Shown: positions 1-6,071, counted from the stretch's first letter. The stretch: DNA of 8,248 nt from Natronohydrobacter sp. (GCA_007116445.1 SKIM01000099.1:1-8248), one strand, 5' to 3'. The notes: generated from the letters alone by a model not told the origin. Made by a program: numbers and translations.

Positions 1-165
1 GATGCGCTCGGGATGTTGTCCGAGTTCCTCGGCACCGCAAAGCTCTACGGGCCCGGCCTGCGTCCTTCAGACTGTGACCCGAGTGACCTGTCCCTCGCAG
101 CCGACGCGGGTTTCGCGGTCCGCTTGGGAATTGCTGAAATCTCTGTCCGCGATTTACCGAAATGA
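1..165 (+). CDS. 3' end of an unidentified protein-coding gene (partial)
   Basis: Frame 1 is open from the window edge to a TGA at 163-165 and gives 54 residues, beginning DALGMLSEFLGTAKLYGPGL and ending SVRDLPK. Most codons end in G or C, as in the clear genes of this window, and the residue mix looks protein-like. A longer reading in frame 2 (from base 2) is rich in Ser, Arg, Cys and Pro and looks like a shadow. I do not recognise the family, and no catalytic or binding motif is visible in this tail. The gene would run convergent to the zinc-ribbon gene. The 131 bases between the two stop codons hold no convincing gene or strong terminator. The call rests on codon bias and open frame only. 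Confidence 0.45.
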   Translation, partial: DALGMLSEFLGTAKLYGPGLRPSDCDPSDLSLAADAGFAVRLGIAEISVRDLPK

Positions 166-296
166 GTGTCCGGGAATTTGCAAGACCCACAACAAAGGCA
201 CGGCGATGGGCAAATCTGAGGATCATGCTCATGACCTGACGAAGCAGATCTACGGCGGCCGATCCAGAACTGCGTCGCAGATATCGGTCTGCGCGG

Positions 297-1112
297 TCAG
301 CGCCCGAACAGGCCGGCCAGACTGTCGCGCAGACCATCAACAAGCATGACATATCCAGCGAGGGCAGGGGTGATGGCGGGGATTGTCCTGCTCAGCGCTG
401 GGGCCGCGAGATAGAGGGCCATCAGCACAGCCGCAACCACGATCGGCCAGATCAAGCCGCGCAGAAAATTGCTTTGCGCGGATTCAGCGTTGTTCTCTGT
501 CGGGGACGCGCTGTCGCTCGCAGTCGCGCTGAACTTGCGTCCGCGCCCGATGGGTTCAAGTGTCGCGCTGATATCGTCGATATCAGGAAAGGCCGGAGCG
601 TTTGTTCCGGGAGTTTCCTTGAGTAGCGTATCGCTATGCTGAGTGCTGCTGTCAGAGGCGTCCATCTTGCCCGGTGTCGCTGTGCTGGGCCAGGGGGCGG
701 CCCCAAGGATCCCGAGTTCCGGCTGGGATTCAAGAACACTCCTGTCGCGTTCGCGCTGGCGCGTTTCAAAGGCCGCTTCCTCGCGCAGGATGCCAAGGAC
801 TTTTTCATCAACGGGTTTGGGGGCGCTGGTGACAGGGGGGGGCGATTGGGGTGCTGCCATCTCGGTTGGCTCAGGCGCATCCGGCTCTGGCGGGGTATCA
901 GGCTCTGGGGTCGGTTCCGCCGCAGGCTGAGCGGCCTTGTCGGGCGCGGCGCTCAGTTCGGGCTGTGAGGCGGCGGCGATGGGTGTCGTCTCGCCCGGCT
1001 TCTGAAACCAGACAGTGCCGCAGCCTGAACACTGGACTTCGCGCCCCTCCGGCGGCAAAAGTGCCGGGTCGATTTCGTATTGAGCATTACAATTCGGACA
1101 AACAATACGCAT
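297..1112 (-). CDS. MJ0042-type zinc-ribbon protein with a single C-terminal membrane helix
   Basis: The 271-residue protein opens with MRIVCPNCNAQYEIDP. It has Cys pairs at C5/C8 and C28/C31, spaced as in the MJ0042 zinc-ribbon family common at the N-terminus of proteobacterial proteins. Residues about 37-130 form a low-complexity linker rich in Pro, Glu and Ala. The middle is polar and probably disordered. Residues about 221-240 are hydrophobic and fit one transmembrane helix, followed by a short, mildly amphipathic tail ending LAGLFGR. This predicts a cytoplasmic zinc ribbon tethered to the inner membrane. I chose the start at 1112 because the family begins right before the first CPxC. The frame is open further upstream to 1223, but that stretch overlaps the intergenic control region and its residues look non-coding. 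The gene diverges from ftsE. Its molecular role is unknown; a regulatory or scaffold role near the division machinery is only inferred from position. Confidence 0.85.
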   Translation of the reverse strand: MRIVCPNCNAQYEIDPALLPPEGREVQCSGCGTVWFQKPGETTPIAAASQPELSAAPDKAAQPAAEPTPEPDTPPEPDAPEPTEMAAPQSPPPVTSAPKPVDEKVLGILREEAAFETRQRERDRSVLESQPELGILGAAPWPSTATPGKMDASDSSTQHSDTLLKETPGTNAPAFPDIDDISATLEPIGRGRKFSATASDSASPTENNAESAQSNFLRGLIWPIVVAAVLMALYLAAPALSRTIPAITPALAGYVMLVDGLRDSLAGLFGR

Positions 1113-1163
1113 CACATCTACCTGCTCGACGCCATAAAGGGGCATTGGCCTTGTTTTCTTAAT

Positions 1164-1192
1164 GTTGTAGCAAGCGTCAAGACAAAGGCCAA
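1164..1192 (-). promoter_or_regulatory. candidate sigma70-type promoter for the zinc-ribbon gene
   Basis: Read on the minus strand, TTGGCC (1192-1187) is followed after exactly 17 bases by TACAAC (1169-1164). Each hexamer matches the consensus at 4 of 6 positions. A transcript starting near 1157 would have a leader of about 45 nt before the ATG at 1112. The site lies in the AT-richer 173-base divergent gap between the zinc-ribbon gene and ftsE. I could not pick an equally good plus-strand promoter for ftsE in the same gap. Confidence 0.35.
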
Positions 1193-1285
1193 CAGCATTA
1201 ACCATTTTTGCCAAAAAGGACACAGTTTTATGGCCGAAATCGTGGGAATGATCCGACTGGCTGTGCGATTTACGGAAACGTCACG

Positions 1286-1957
1286 ATGATTTCTCTTGAT
1301 GCCGTGTCTCATGATTATGGTGGGGGCGCGCTGTTTCGTGATGTCACGGTGCAGGTGGAGCCGGGCAGCTTTTATTTCCTGACTGGGCCATCTGGTGCGG
1401 GCAAGAGCACGTTCATGAAGATTTGCTATGGTGAATTGAAGCCCAGTTCCGGAAGCGTGACGCTGCTCAAGCGCGATCTGGCCGCAATGTCGCGCGATGA
1501 TCTGGCGGGGGTGCGCGAGCGGATCGGCGTCGTGCATCAGGATTGCAGCTTTCTTGATCACCTGACGCTGGCGCAGAATGTTGCGCTGCCGCTGACGGCC
1601 ACAGGGCGACCGATCTCGGGCAGTGATCTGGATGACCTGATGGGGTGGGTGGGGTTGACGGATCGCGCAGATGCCAAGCCGCCGACATTGTCGGGCGGCG
1701 AGCGTCAGCGCGCCGCTCTCGCGCGTGCGATTGTTGCGGGACCGAGTGTGCTGCTGGCGGATGAGCCGACGGGCAATCTCGATTGGGAAATGTCCCAGCG
1801 TCTGCTGATGCTGATAATCGAGCTGAACCGCATGGGCACAGCTGTGGTTATCGCGACGCATGATCTGACGCTGATCCGCTTTGCCAAGGCACAGGTGCAG
1901 GCGCGGGTGATGCGCATTGCCGGGCGCAAGCTGCAACTGGCAGGGGCAGAACTATGA
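1286..1957 (+). CDS. ftsE: Cell division ATP-binding protein FtsE
   Basis: This is the ATPase half of the FtsEX ABC complex, which acts at the inner face of the division-site membrane. In characterised bacteria the complex transmits ATP-driven shape changes through FtsX to activate peptidoglycan hydrolases. The 223-residue product has the full ABC set: Walker A GPSGAGKST (34-42), Q-loop Gln85 in VVHQD, signature LSGGERQ (135-141), Walker B VLLADE (155-160) with D-loop GNLD, and switch His192 in ATHD. The length fits the family (about 220 residues). I chose ATG 1286 because GGAAA lies 7 bases upstream and the product then starts MISLDAVSH, as FtsE proteins do. An upstream in-frame ATG at 1208 adds 26 residues unlike the family. 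The stop overlaps the ftsX start (ATGA), which suggests translational coupling. The 3' neighbour being FtsX separates it from LolD-like relatives. Confidence 0.93.
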   Translation: MISLDAVSHDYGGGALFRDVTVQVEPGSFYFLTGPSGAGKSTFMKICYGELKPSSGSVTLLKRDLAAMSRDDLAGVRERIGVVHQDCSFLDHLTLAQNVALPLTATGRPISGSDLDDLMGWVGLTDRADAKPPTLSGGERQRAALARAIVAGPSVLLADEPTGNLDWEMSQRLLMLIIELNRMGTAVVIATHDLTLIRFAKAQVQARVMRIAGRKLQLAGAEL

Positions 1958-2826
1958 GCACAAGGCCGATCGCGGATCTGGTGGTCCCCAAGGCAGGGCA
2001 GAATGTCTGGCTGGTCACGCTCAGCGCTGCGGCGATGGCGTTTCTTGCGGTCTTCGCGCTGGCGCTGTCCATGAGTGCGGCGCGGCTGGCCGATAGCTGG
2101 GCGCAGGCGCTGTCAGAGACCGCGACAGTGCGTATTGCAGCCCAGCCCGACGAGATTGAGGCCCAGACCGCGCAGGTGCTTGAAGTGTTGCGAACGACAC
2201 CGGGTATCGCCGCGGCGACAGTGATGGCGCAATCTGATCAAGCCGCCTTGCTGGAGCCCTGGCTTGGCCCGGACCTGCCGCTGGACATGCTGCCGCTGCC
2301 GCGCCTGATCGAGGTGACCGAATTCGGTGGTGGCCCGGATCGGCAGGGGTTGCGTCTGCGGCTGGCGGCCGAAGCGCCGGGTGCCGTATATGATGATCAT
2401 ACCCGCTGGCGCAGGCCGCTTGTGCAGGCGGCCAGCCGGTTGCAGAGCTTTGCACTGCTGTCATTGGTGCTGATTGGCGGGGTGATGACCGCCATCGTCA
2501 CGCTTGCGGCCAGTGTCGCGCTGTCGGCCAATCGCCAGGTGATCCGGGTGCTGCGTCTGGTGGGCGCGCGGGACCGCTTTATCGCGCGTGCCTTCGTGCG
2601 CCGGATCTCGCGCCGGGCGCTGGCCGGGGCGGGGGTGGGCACAGCGCTCGGCATGGCCGCGCTATTGGCCTTGCCTGACCCAGCAAGCGCTGTTCCGGTG
2701 CTGGCCGGCATCGGGTTTCACGGGCTCAGCTGGCTCTGGCCGCTGAGCATTCCGGCGCTGACATTCGTGCTGGCCTGGTCGTCGAGCATGGCGACAGCTT
2801 TCCACATCCTACGCGGAGTGACCTGA
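1954..2826 (+). CDS. ftsX: Cell division protein FtsX (FtsEX permease subunit)
   Basis: This is the membrane partner of FtsE. The 290-residue product has the FtsX topology. A short cytoplasmic N-terminus leads to a first membrane helix at about 19-41. A periplasmic domain follows at about 45-163, the part that in other bacteria contacts hydrolase activators such as EnvC-type proteins. Three C-terminal helices lie at about 166-190, 222-241 and 261-280. The loop at about 197-217 carries VIRVLRLVGARDRFIARAFV, matching the conserved FtsX segment that couples to the ATPase. The start ATG 1954 overlaps the ftsE stop by 4 nt and the stop TGA shares its last base with the plsC start. All three genes are therefore probably one transcript with coupled translation. 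Family divergence in the periplasmic domain is normal, so its partner cannot be named from this sequence. Confidence 0.9.
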   Translation: MSTRPIADLVVPKAGQNVWLVTLSAAAMAFLAVFALALSMSAARLADSWAQALSETATVRIAAQPDEIEAQTAQVLEVLRTTPGIAAATVMAQSDQAALLEPWLGPDLPLDMLPLPRLIEVTEFGGGPDRQGLRLRLAAEAPGAVYDDHTRWRRPLVQAASRLQSFALLSLVLIGGVMTAIVTLAASVALSANRQVIRVLRLVGARDRFIARAFVRRISRRALAGAGVGTALGMAALLALPDPASAVPVLAGIGFHGLSWLWPLSIPALTFVLAWSSSMATAFHILRGVT

Positions 2827-3584
2827 TGCGATACGCGATTCAATGGCTGCGCTCGGTGGTGTTCATCGGGCAGATGTATGTCGCCATGCTGGTGGTCGGG
2901 GTGGTCTATCTGCCCTATGCGCTGATCACCCGCGACGGGGCGTTGCGGGCCTGTCAGGATTACTGCCGCTATGTGCGCTGGTCCGCCGCCTGGATGGTCG
3001 GGCTGCGCACCGAAGTGCGTGGGCCGGTGCCATCGGGTGGCGTATTGATTGCGGCCAAGCACCAGTCTTTCCTCGATATCCTGATGATCTTTGGTGCGCT
3101 GCCACGGGGGCGTTTCATCATGAAAAAGCAGCTCGTCTGGGCGCCTATTCTGGGGTGGTACGGGCTGCGTATCGGCTGTGTGCCTGTGGATCGCGGCAAA
3201 CGCGGTCAGGCGATCAAGGCGATGATCGCGCGGGTCAAATCCGGGGTTCAGAAGCCGGGCCAGTTGATCATCTATCCCCAGGGCACCCGTGTCGCCCCGG
3301 GCGTTGTCAAGCCATACAAGGTAGGGACAGCGGCGCTCTATCAGGAACTGGGGCAGGATTGCGTGCCTGTTGCCACGAATGTCGGCATGTTCTGGCCGCG
3401 TCACAGCCTGTATCGCAGACCCGGCCTGGCGGTTGTCGAATTCCTGCCAGCGATCCCGGCAGGGCAGGAGCCGCGCGCGTTTCTGGCCGAGTTGGAGCGT
3501 GTGGTCGAAGCAGGATCTGACAAGCTCATGGCCGAGGCGATCGAGGGCGGTGCACCGCCGCCGTCTGTCACTCCCGCCGGCTGA
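2826..3584 (+). CDS. plsC: 1-acyl-sn-glycerol-3-phosphate acyltransferase (PlsC family)
   Basis: It probably transfers a fatty acyl group from acyl-ACP or acyl-CoA to lysophosphatidic acid, making phosphatidic acid at the cytoplasmic face of the inner membrane. The 252-residue product starts with a hydrophobic segment (about 11-34) that should anchor it. The catalytic HX4D motif is H79-QSFL-D84. The second acyltransferase block, KKQLVWAPILGW, follows at 100-111. Block III reads YPQGTR (150-155), with Gln where the textbook motif has Glu. Block IV is VPVATNVGMFWPR (180-192). The start overlaps the ftsX stop by one base (TGATG). The residues after about 235 are a Pro-rich tail. The gene is the last of the ftsEX operon and ends just before the palindromic element. 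Substrate specificity, including a lyso-ornithine-lipid acyltransferase alternative known in this protein class, cannot be excluded by reading alone. Confidence 0.88.
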   Translation: MRYAIQWLRSVVFIGQMYVAMLVVGVVYLPYALITRDGALRACQDYCRYVRWSAAWMVGLRTEVRGPVPSGGVLIAAKHQSFLDILMIFGALPRGRFIMKKQLVWAPILGWYGLRIGCVPVDRGKRGQAIKAMIARVKSGVQKPGQLIIYPQGTRVAPGVVKPYKVGTAALYQELGQDCVPVATNVGMFWPRHSLYRRPGLAVVEFLPAIPAGQEPRAFLAELERVVEAGSDKLMAEAIEGGAPPPSVTPAG

Positions 3585-3603
3585 GCGCGGCGCGGGGCTA
3601 TGG

Positions 3604-3648
3604 GCGTGATGAGGAAAAGCGGAACCCGGTTTTCCTCAGAAATCACGC
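3604..3648. repeat. Left half of a composite palindromic element
   Basis: GCGTGAT (3604-3610) pairs with ATCACGC (3642-3648), and GAGGAAAA (3611-3618) pairs with TTTTCCTC (3630-3637). A 4-base bulge (3638-3641) separates the two stems on one side. The core CGG/CCG (3620-3622 with 3626-3628) can extend the inner stem past one mismatch. The AAAAGCGGAACCCGGTTTTC type of core recalls the short mosaic repeats (RIME-like) scattered between genes in alphaproteobacteria. That resemblance is from memory. It needs a copy count in the parent genome. Confidence 0.65.
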
Positions 3649-3659
3649 GACCACGATGT

Positions 3660-3706
3660 ACCTAGAGCAGGATGATGTTTCTATCAAACATCATCCTGCT
3701 CTAGGT
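3660..3706. terminator. Perfect 21-bp inverted repeat, likely bidirectional terminator and right half of the palindromic element
   Basis: The arm 3660-3680 (core TAGAGCAGGATGATGTTT) is exactly complementary to 3686-3706, around a 5-base loop CTATC (3681-3685). The repeat lies between two convergent transcription units: 76 bases after the plsC stop and 8 bases beyond the end of the corrinoid-protein gene. That fits a stem-loop ending transcription from both sides. No long U-run follows on either strand, so a pure intrinsic terminator is not certain. RNA stabilisation or a repeat-element role is also possible. Arms of the AGAGCAGGATGATG type are widespread in alphaproteobacterial intergenic regions. 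Confidence 0.75.
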
Positions 3707-3714
3707 GTTCAGTC

Positions 3715-4419
3715 CTAGCCTGCGCTCATCTGATTGTGTTTGCGCGCGACATAGGTTTTGGCGGTTTCCACGGCCACAGCTGCGTCGCGGCAATAAGCAT
3801 CGGCCCCGATGGCGCGGCTGAATTCCTCATTCAGCGGCGCCCCGCCCACCAGCACGATGTAATCATCGCGCTTACCTTGCGCGACCAACGTATCGATGAC
3901 GACTTTCATATAGGGCATGGTTGTGGTCAGCAGCGCCGACATGCCCAGAATATCGGGCTGTTCACGTTCGAGTGCGTCGAGATAGGCTTCCACTGCATTG
4001 TTGATGCCAATATCCACCACTTCAAAGCCCGCGCCTTCCATCATCATCGCGACGAGGTTCTTGCCGATGTCATGGATATCGCCCTTCACCGTGCCGATCA
4101 CCATCTTGCCCATGCGTGGCGCGCCGGTTTCGACCAGCAGCGGCTTCAGGATCGCCATGCCGCCTTTCATGGCATTGGCCGCCAGCAGCACTTCGGGCAC
4201 GAACAGGATCCCGTCGCGGAAGTCGTGGCCGACGATGGTCATGCCTGCGACCAGCGCTTTTGTCAGGATGTCATACGGGGTCCAGCCGCGGTCCAGCAGG
4301 ATTCTGACCGCTTCTTCGATCTCGTCCTTCATGCCGTCATAGAGATCATCCATCATCTGATCGACAAGCTCTTCATCGGACAGGTCAGAGAGAATGATTT
4401 CTTCGTCGTTTTCGGACAT
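3715..4419 (-). CDS. Free-standing corrinoid (cobalamin)-binding methyl carrier protein, MetH B12-module type
   Basis: The 234-residue protein has the two-domain build of methyltransferase corrinoid proteins. A helical cap domain (about 17-100) includes DGILFVPEVLLAANAMKGG and is followed by a Rossmann-like B12 domain. The cobalt-ligand motif DxHxxG is D114-I-H116-D-I-G119, so H116 is the predicted lower ligand. The supporting SALLTTT (161-167) and VGGAP (191-195) motifs follow. It should carry a methyl group on cobalt between a methyl donor enzyme and a methyl acceptor enzyme. The upstream neighbour on the same strand is a homocysteine methyltransferase, so methionine synthesis is the likely job. 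Alternatives are carriers for MttB/MtgB-type methylamine or glycine betaine demethylation. I chose ATG 4419 because AAAGGA (minus strand, 4433-4428) lies 8 bases upstream and the product starts in an acidic leader (MSENDEE). The frame stays open to 4518, but the added 33 residues look non-coding. Confidence 0.88.
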   Translation of the reverse strand: MSENDEEIILSDLSDEELVDQMMDDLYDGMKDEIEEAVRILLDRGWTPYDILTKALVAGMTIVGHDFRDGILFVPEVLLAANAMKGGMAILKPLLVETGAPRMGKMVIGTVKGDIHDIGKNLVAMMMEGAGFEVVDIGINNAVEAYLDALEREQPDILGMSALLTTTMPYMKVVIDTLVAQGKRDDYIVLVGGAPLNEEFSRAIGADAYCRDAAVAVETAKTYVARKHNQMSAG

Positions 4420-4462
4420 CGCGCTGATCCTTTGCGGCCGGCCCCAGCAGGGCCAGTGTGAG

Positions 4463-4471
4463 TCTATATCA
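4463..4471 (-). promoter_or_regulatory. candidate extended -10 element upstream of the corrinoid-protein gene
   Basis: On the minus strand the sequence TGATATAGA (4471-4463) fits an extended -10 (TGnTATAnn). The region 17-18 bases further upstream gives only a poor -35. A start near 4456 would leave a leader of about 37 nt. This leader contains a small GC hairpin (GGCCC 4440-4444 with GGGCC 4450-4454) just upstream of the ribosome binding site. The 141-base gap between the homocysteine methyltransferase gene and this gene is long for an operon junction, which makes a separate promoter plausible. Confidence 0.25.
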
Positions 4472-4560
4472 GCTGATTTGCGGCAGTTTGACGCGCTGCA
4501 CTGTCCCAATTGCGACATGGGCCGCGATCTGCGCGACCTGTTTGTGTGGTCGCGCTGTGC

Positions 4561-5583
4561 TCAGGCGTCGCGCCGCCGACGTCCGCGCCGTGCCGGGGCA
4601 GGGCCTGTGCCATCGGCTTCAGTGCCATCGAGGGCTGAGGAAAAACCGCCCAGCGCCGCTGAGATCGCCTCAAGCGTCGGGCGTGGGCCAGGGGCGCGAT
4701 CTTCCAGCGCGGCGCGCATGGCGCGCAGATGCTCTGGCATGGTGCCGCAGCATCCGCCGATGATCTTCGCACCACAATCGCGTGCCAGCACGGCATAATC
4801 GGCCATCAGTTCCGGGGTGCCGTCATAATGGATATGCCCGTCGTGAAACTTCGGAATGCCCGCATTGCCCTTGGCGATCAGCGGCAGGTCAGGCTCTGCA
4901 TCGACGAAACCCAGCAAGGTGCGCAGCAGGTCTGACGCACCGACACCGCAATTGGCGCCAAAAGCCAGCGGCTGATAGCTGAGCTTGCCCACCATCTGCA
5001 CCATCGCCGCAGAGGTCACGCCCATCATCGTGCGCCCGGCGGTGTCGAAGCTCATCGTGCCACACCAGGGCATATCGGCAAGCCTCGCGGCCTCGGCTGC
5101 GGCCTTGTATTCTTCGGGCGCAGAAATCGTCTCGATCCAGAGCACATCGGCACCGCCCGCCTTCAGCCCTTCGGCCTGCTCATGGAACATCTCGACAGCC
5201 CGCGCATGGGTCAGCGGACCGATCGGGGCCATGATTTCGCCCGTCGGTCCGACCGATCCTGCGACAATGACCTTGCGTCCGCTGGCATCGGCGATCTCGC
5301 GGCCCAGCGCGGCGCCCAGACGGTTCAACTCATGAACCCGCGACTGGGCGTCATGCAACGCCAGACGGCTGGCATTGCCGCCGAATGTATTGGTCAGGAA
5401 CAGGTCTGACCCGGCATCGACGGCGTTGCGATAGAGGGCGCGGATCTTGTCGGGTTGATCGGCATTCCACAACTCCGGCGCGTCGCCGGAAGACAGACCC
5501 ATGTTGAAAAGATTCGTCCCTGTCGCCCCATCGGCCAGAAGCCAGTCGCGTTCGGACAGAAGATCGGCGAGGGCGTTGGGCAT
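4561..5583 (-). CDS. bmt: Homocysteine S-methyltransferase, BHMT / MetH N-terminal module type
   Basis: This 340-residue enzyme of the pfam S-methyltransferase (homocysteine-binding barrel) family makes methionine by methylating homocysteine in the cytoplasm. The N-terminus has DGATGTNLF (18-26). The zinc ligands that bind the homocysteine thiol are visible: C212 in FGANCGVG and C278/C279 in IGGCCGTMPEH. The length is near that of the family barrel (about 300-330). The extra C-terminus from about residue 315 is low-complexity and ends ARRGRRRRDA, very basic. Annotation pipelines often call such proteins betaine-homocysteine methyltransferase. The corrinoid-protein gene immediately downstream makes methyl-cobalamin a more likely donor here. 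The start ATG 5583 gives MPNALADLLSERDWLLADGA, typical of the family, with only a weak GAGAG ribosome binding site. The symbol bmt is used in the loose annotation sense. Confidence 0.87.
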   Translation of the reverse strand: MPNALADLLSERDWLLADGATGTNLFNMGLSSGDAPELWNADQPDKIRALYRNAVDAGSDLFLTNTFGGNASRLALHDAQSRVHELNRLGAALGREIADASGRKVIVAGSVGPTGEIMAPIGPLTHARAVEMFHEQAEGLKAGGADVLWIETISAPEEYKAAAEAARLADMPWCGTMSFDTAGRTMMGVTSAAMVQMVGKLSYQPLAFGANCGVGASDLLRTLLGFVDAEPDLPLIAKGNAGIPKFHDGHIHYDGTPELMADYAVLARDCGAKIIGGCCGTMPEHLRAMRAALEDRAPGPRPTLEAISAALGGFSSALDGTEADGTGPAPARRGRRRRDA

Positions 5584-5611
5584 GGGGATCTCTCACAGCT
5601 GGCAGAGGGTG

Positions 5612-5630
5612 CGCCTGCCAAGGGCAGGCG
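5612..5630 (-). terminator. Perfect 8-bp hairpin between the DUF1476 and homocysteine methyltransferase genes
   Basis: CGCCTGCC (5612-5619) and GGCAGGCG (5623-5630) are exactly complementary around a 3-base loop AAG. The hairpin lies 28 bases after the DUF1476 stop and 28 bases before the methyltransferase start. No U-run follows, so it could be a weak or factor-dependent terminator or attenuator, or a leader stem over the weak ribosome binding site. I looked for SAM-II, SAH and cobalamin riboswitch cores in the short leader and saw none. Confidence 0.45.
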
Positions 5631-5658
5631 TCAAGATGCAGGGGGCAGAATGCTGGTT

Positions 5659-5970
5659 TCAGCCTTCTGAGAGTTCGGCCTTCGCTTCGCTGAGAAGCTC
5701 GGTCATTTTAGCGCGGATCGCGGCTTCATCGCTTACACCTGACAGGTCACTTACCAGCTTGCGCACGACGTCCTCATGGCCCGCTTCCTCGAAATCGGCG
5801 CGGATCACTTCCATCGCATAGGCTTCCGCCTCGTCACCGGCCTTGCCAAGCAGACCCGCGGCCCAGAGCCCGAGTTTCTTGTTGCGGCGTGCCACTGCCT
5901 TGAACATCATTTCCTGATCATGTGCGAACTTGTTTTCAAAGGCGCGTTCGCGGTCATTGAAGCTGGTCAT
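5659..5970 (-). CDS. DUF1476 protein, F1-ATPase inhibitor zeta-subunit type
   Basis: The 103-residue product starts MTSFNDRERAFENKFAHDQE and continues with RRNKKLGLWAAGLLG and RADFEEAGHEDVVRKL. This is the conserved pattern of DUF1476 in alphaproteobacteria. The founding member is the zeta subunit of Paracoccus denitrificans F1Fo-ATP synthase, which blocks ATP hydrolysis with its N-terminal residues and folds as a helical bundle. The N-terminal inhibitory segment (first 20 or so residues) is intact here. I expect the same role: a soluble cytoplasmic protein that binds F1 and stops wasteful hydrolysis. Inhibitory strength differs among species and cannot be read from sequence. The start ATG 5970 has GAGG 6-9 bases upstream on the minus strand. 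The gene diverges from purC. Confidence 0.9.
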   Translation of the reverse strand: MTSFNDRERAFENKFAHDQEMMFKAVARRNKKLGLWAAGLLGKAGDEAEAYAMEVIRADFEEAGHEDVVRKLVSDLSGVSDEAAIRAKMTELLSEAKAELSEG

Positions 5971-6005
5971 ATCTGGCCTCGTGTTGTCACCATGGGGTCG
6001 CTTCT

Positions 6006-6034
6006 GATATGACCCGCGCAGGCCGCAGGTTCAA
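6006..6034 (-). promoter_or_regulatory. weak candidate promoter for the DUF1476 gene
   Basis: Minus-strand TTGAAC (6034-6029) is followed after 17 bases by CATATC (6011-6006), or after 16 bases by TCATAT. The -35 matches well in its first four bases, while the -10 is poor. Transcription would begin near 6000, leaving about 30 nt of leader before ATG 5970. The site lies in the 170-base divergent gap shared with purC. Confidence 0.25.
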
Positions 6035-6071
6035 GGTGCAATCCGGCAGGTTTGGCCCCAAACAGGCCGCC

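Noticed and set aside
162..239. A 25-codon plus-strand reading frame starting in an ATGA overlap with the stop of the left-edge gene (MSVREFARPTTKARR...).
   Set aside because: The frame is very short, basic, without recognisable motif or its own ribosome binding site. An ATGA overlap arises easily by chance.
259..287. Imperfect hairpin just beyond the end of the zinc-ribbon gene (CCGAT/ATCGG around CTGCG/CGCAG).
   Set aside because: The stems are short, interrupted by unequal internal loops, the inner loop is a single base, and no U-run follows. This is too weak to call a terminator.
1208..1285. An earlier ftsE start at ATG 1208 adding 26 residues.
   Set aside because: The extra residues do not resemble FtsE and lie across the divergent control region. 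ATG 1286 has a better placed GGAAA and a family-like N-terminus.
4490..4560. A plus-strand frame containing HCPNCDMGRDLRDLF, suggesting a small zinc protein in the gap between the corrinoid and methyltransferase genes.
   Set aside because: The frame runs antisense into the methyltransferase gene and turns into Arg/Ala/Ser-rich shadow sequence. There is only one CPxC pair and no start with a ribosome binding site.
5584..5658. A possible SAM, SAH or cobalamin riboswitch in front of the homocysteine methyltransferase gene.
   Set aside because: The leader is only 75 bases. It holds one simple 8-bp hairpin and none of the conserved cores I know for SAM-II, SAH or cobalamin riboswitches.
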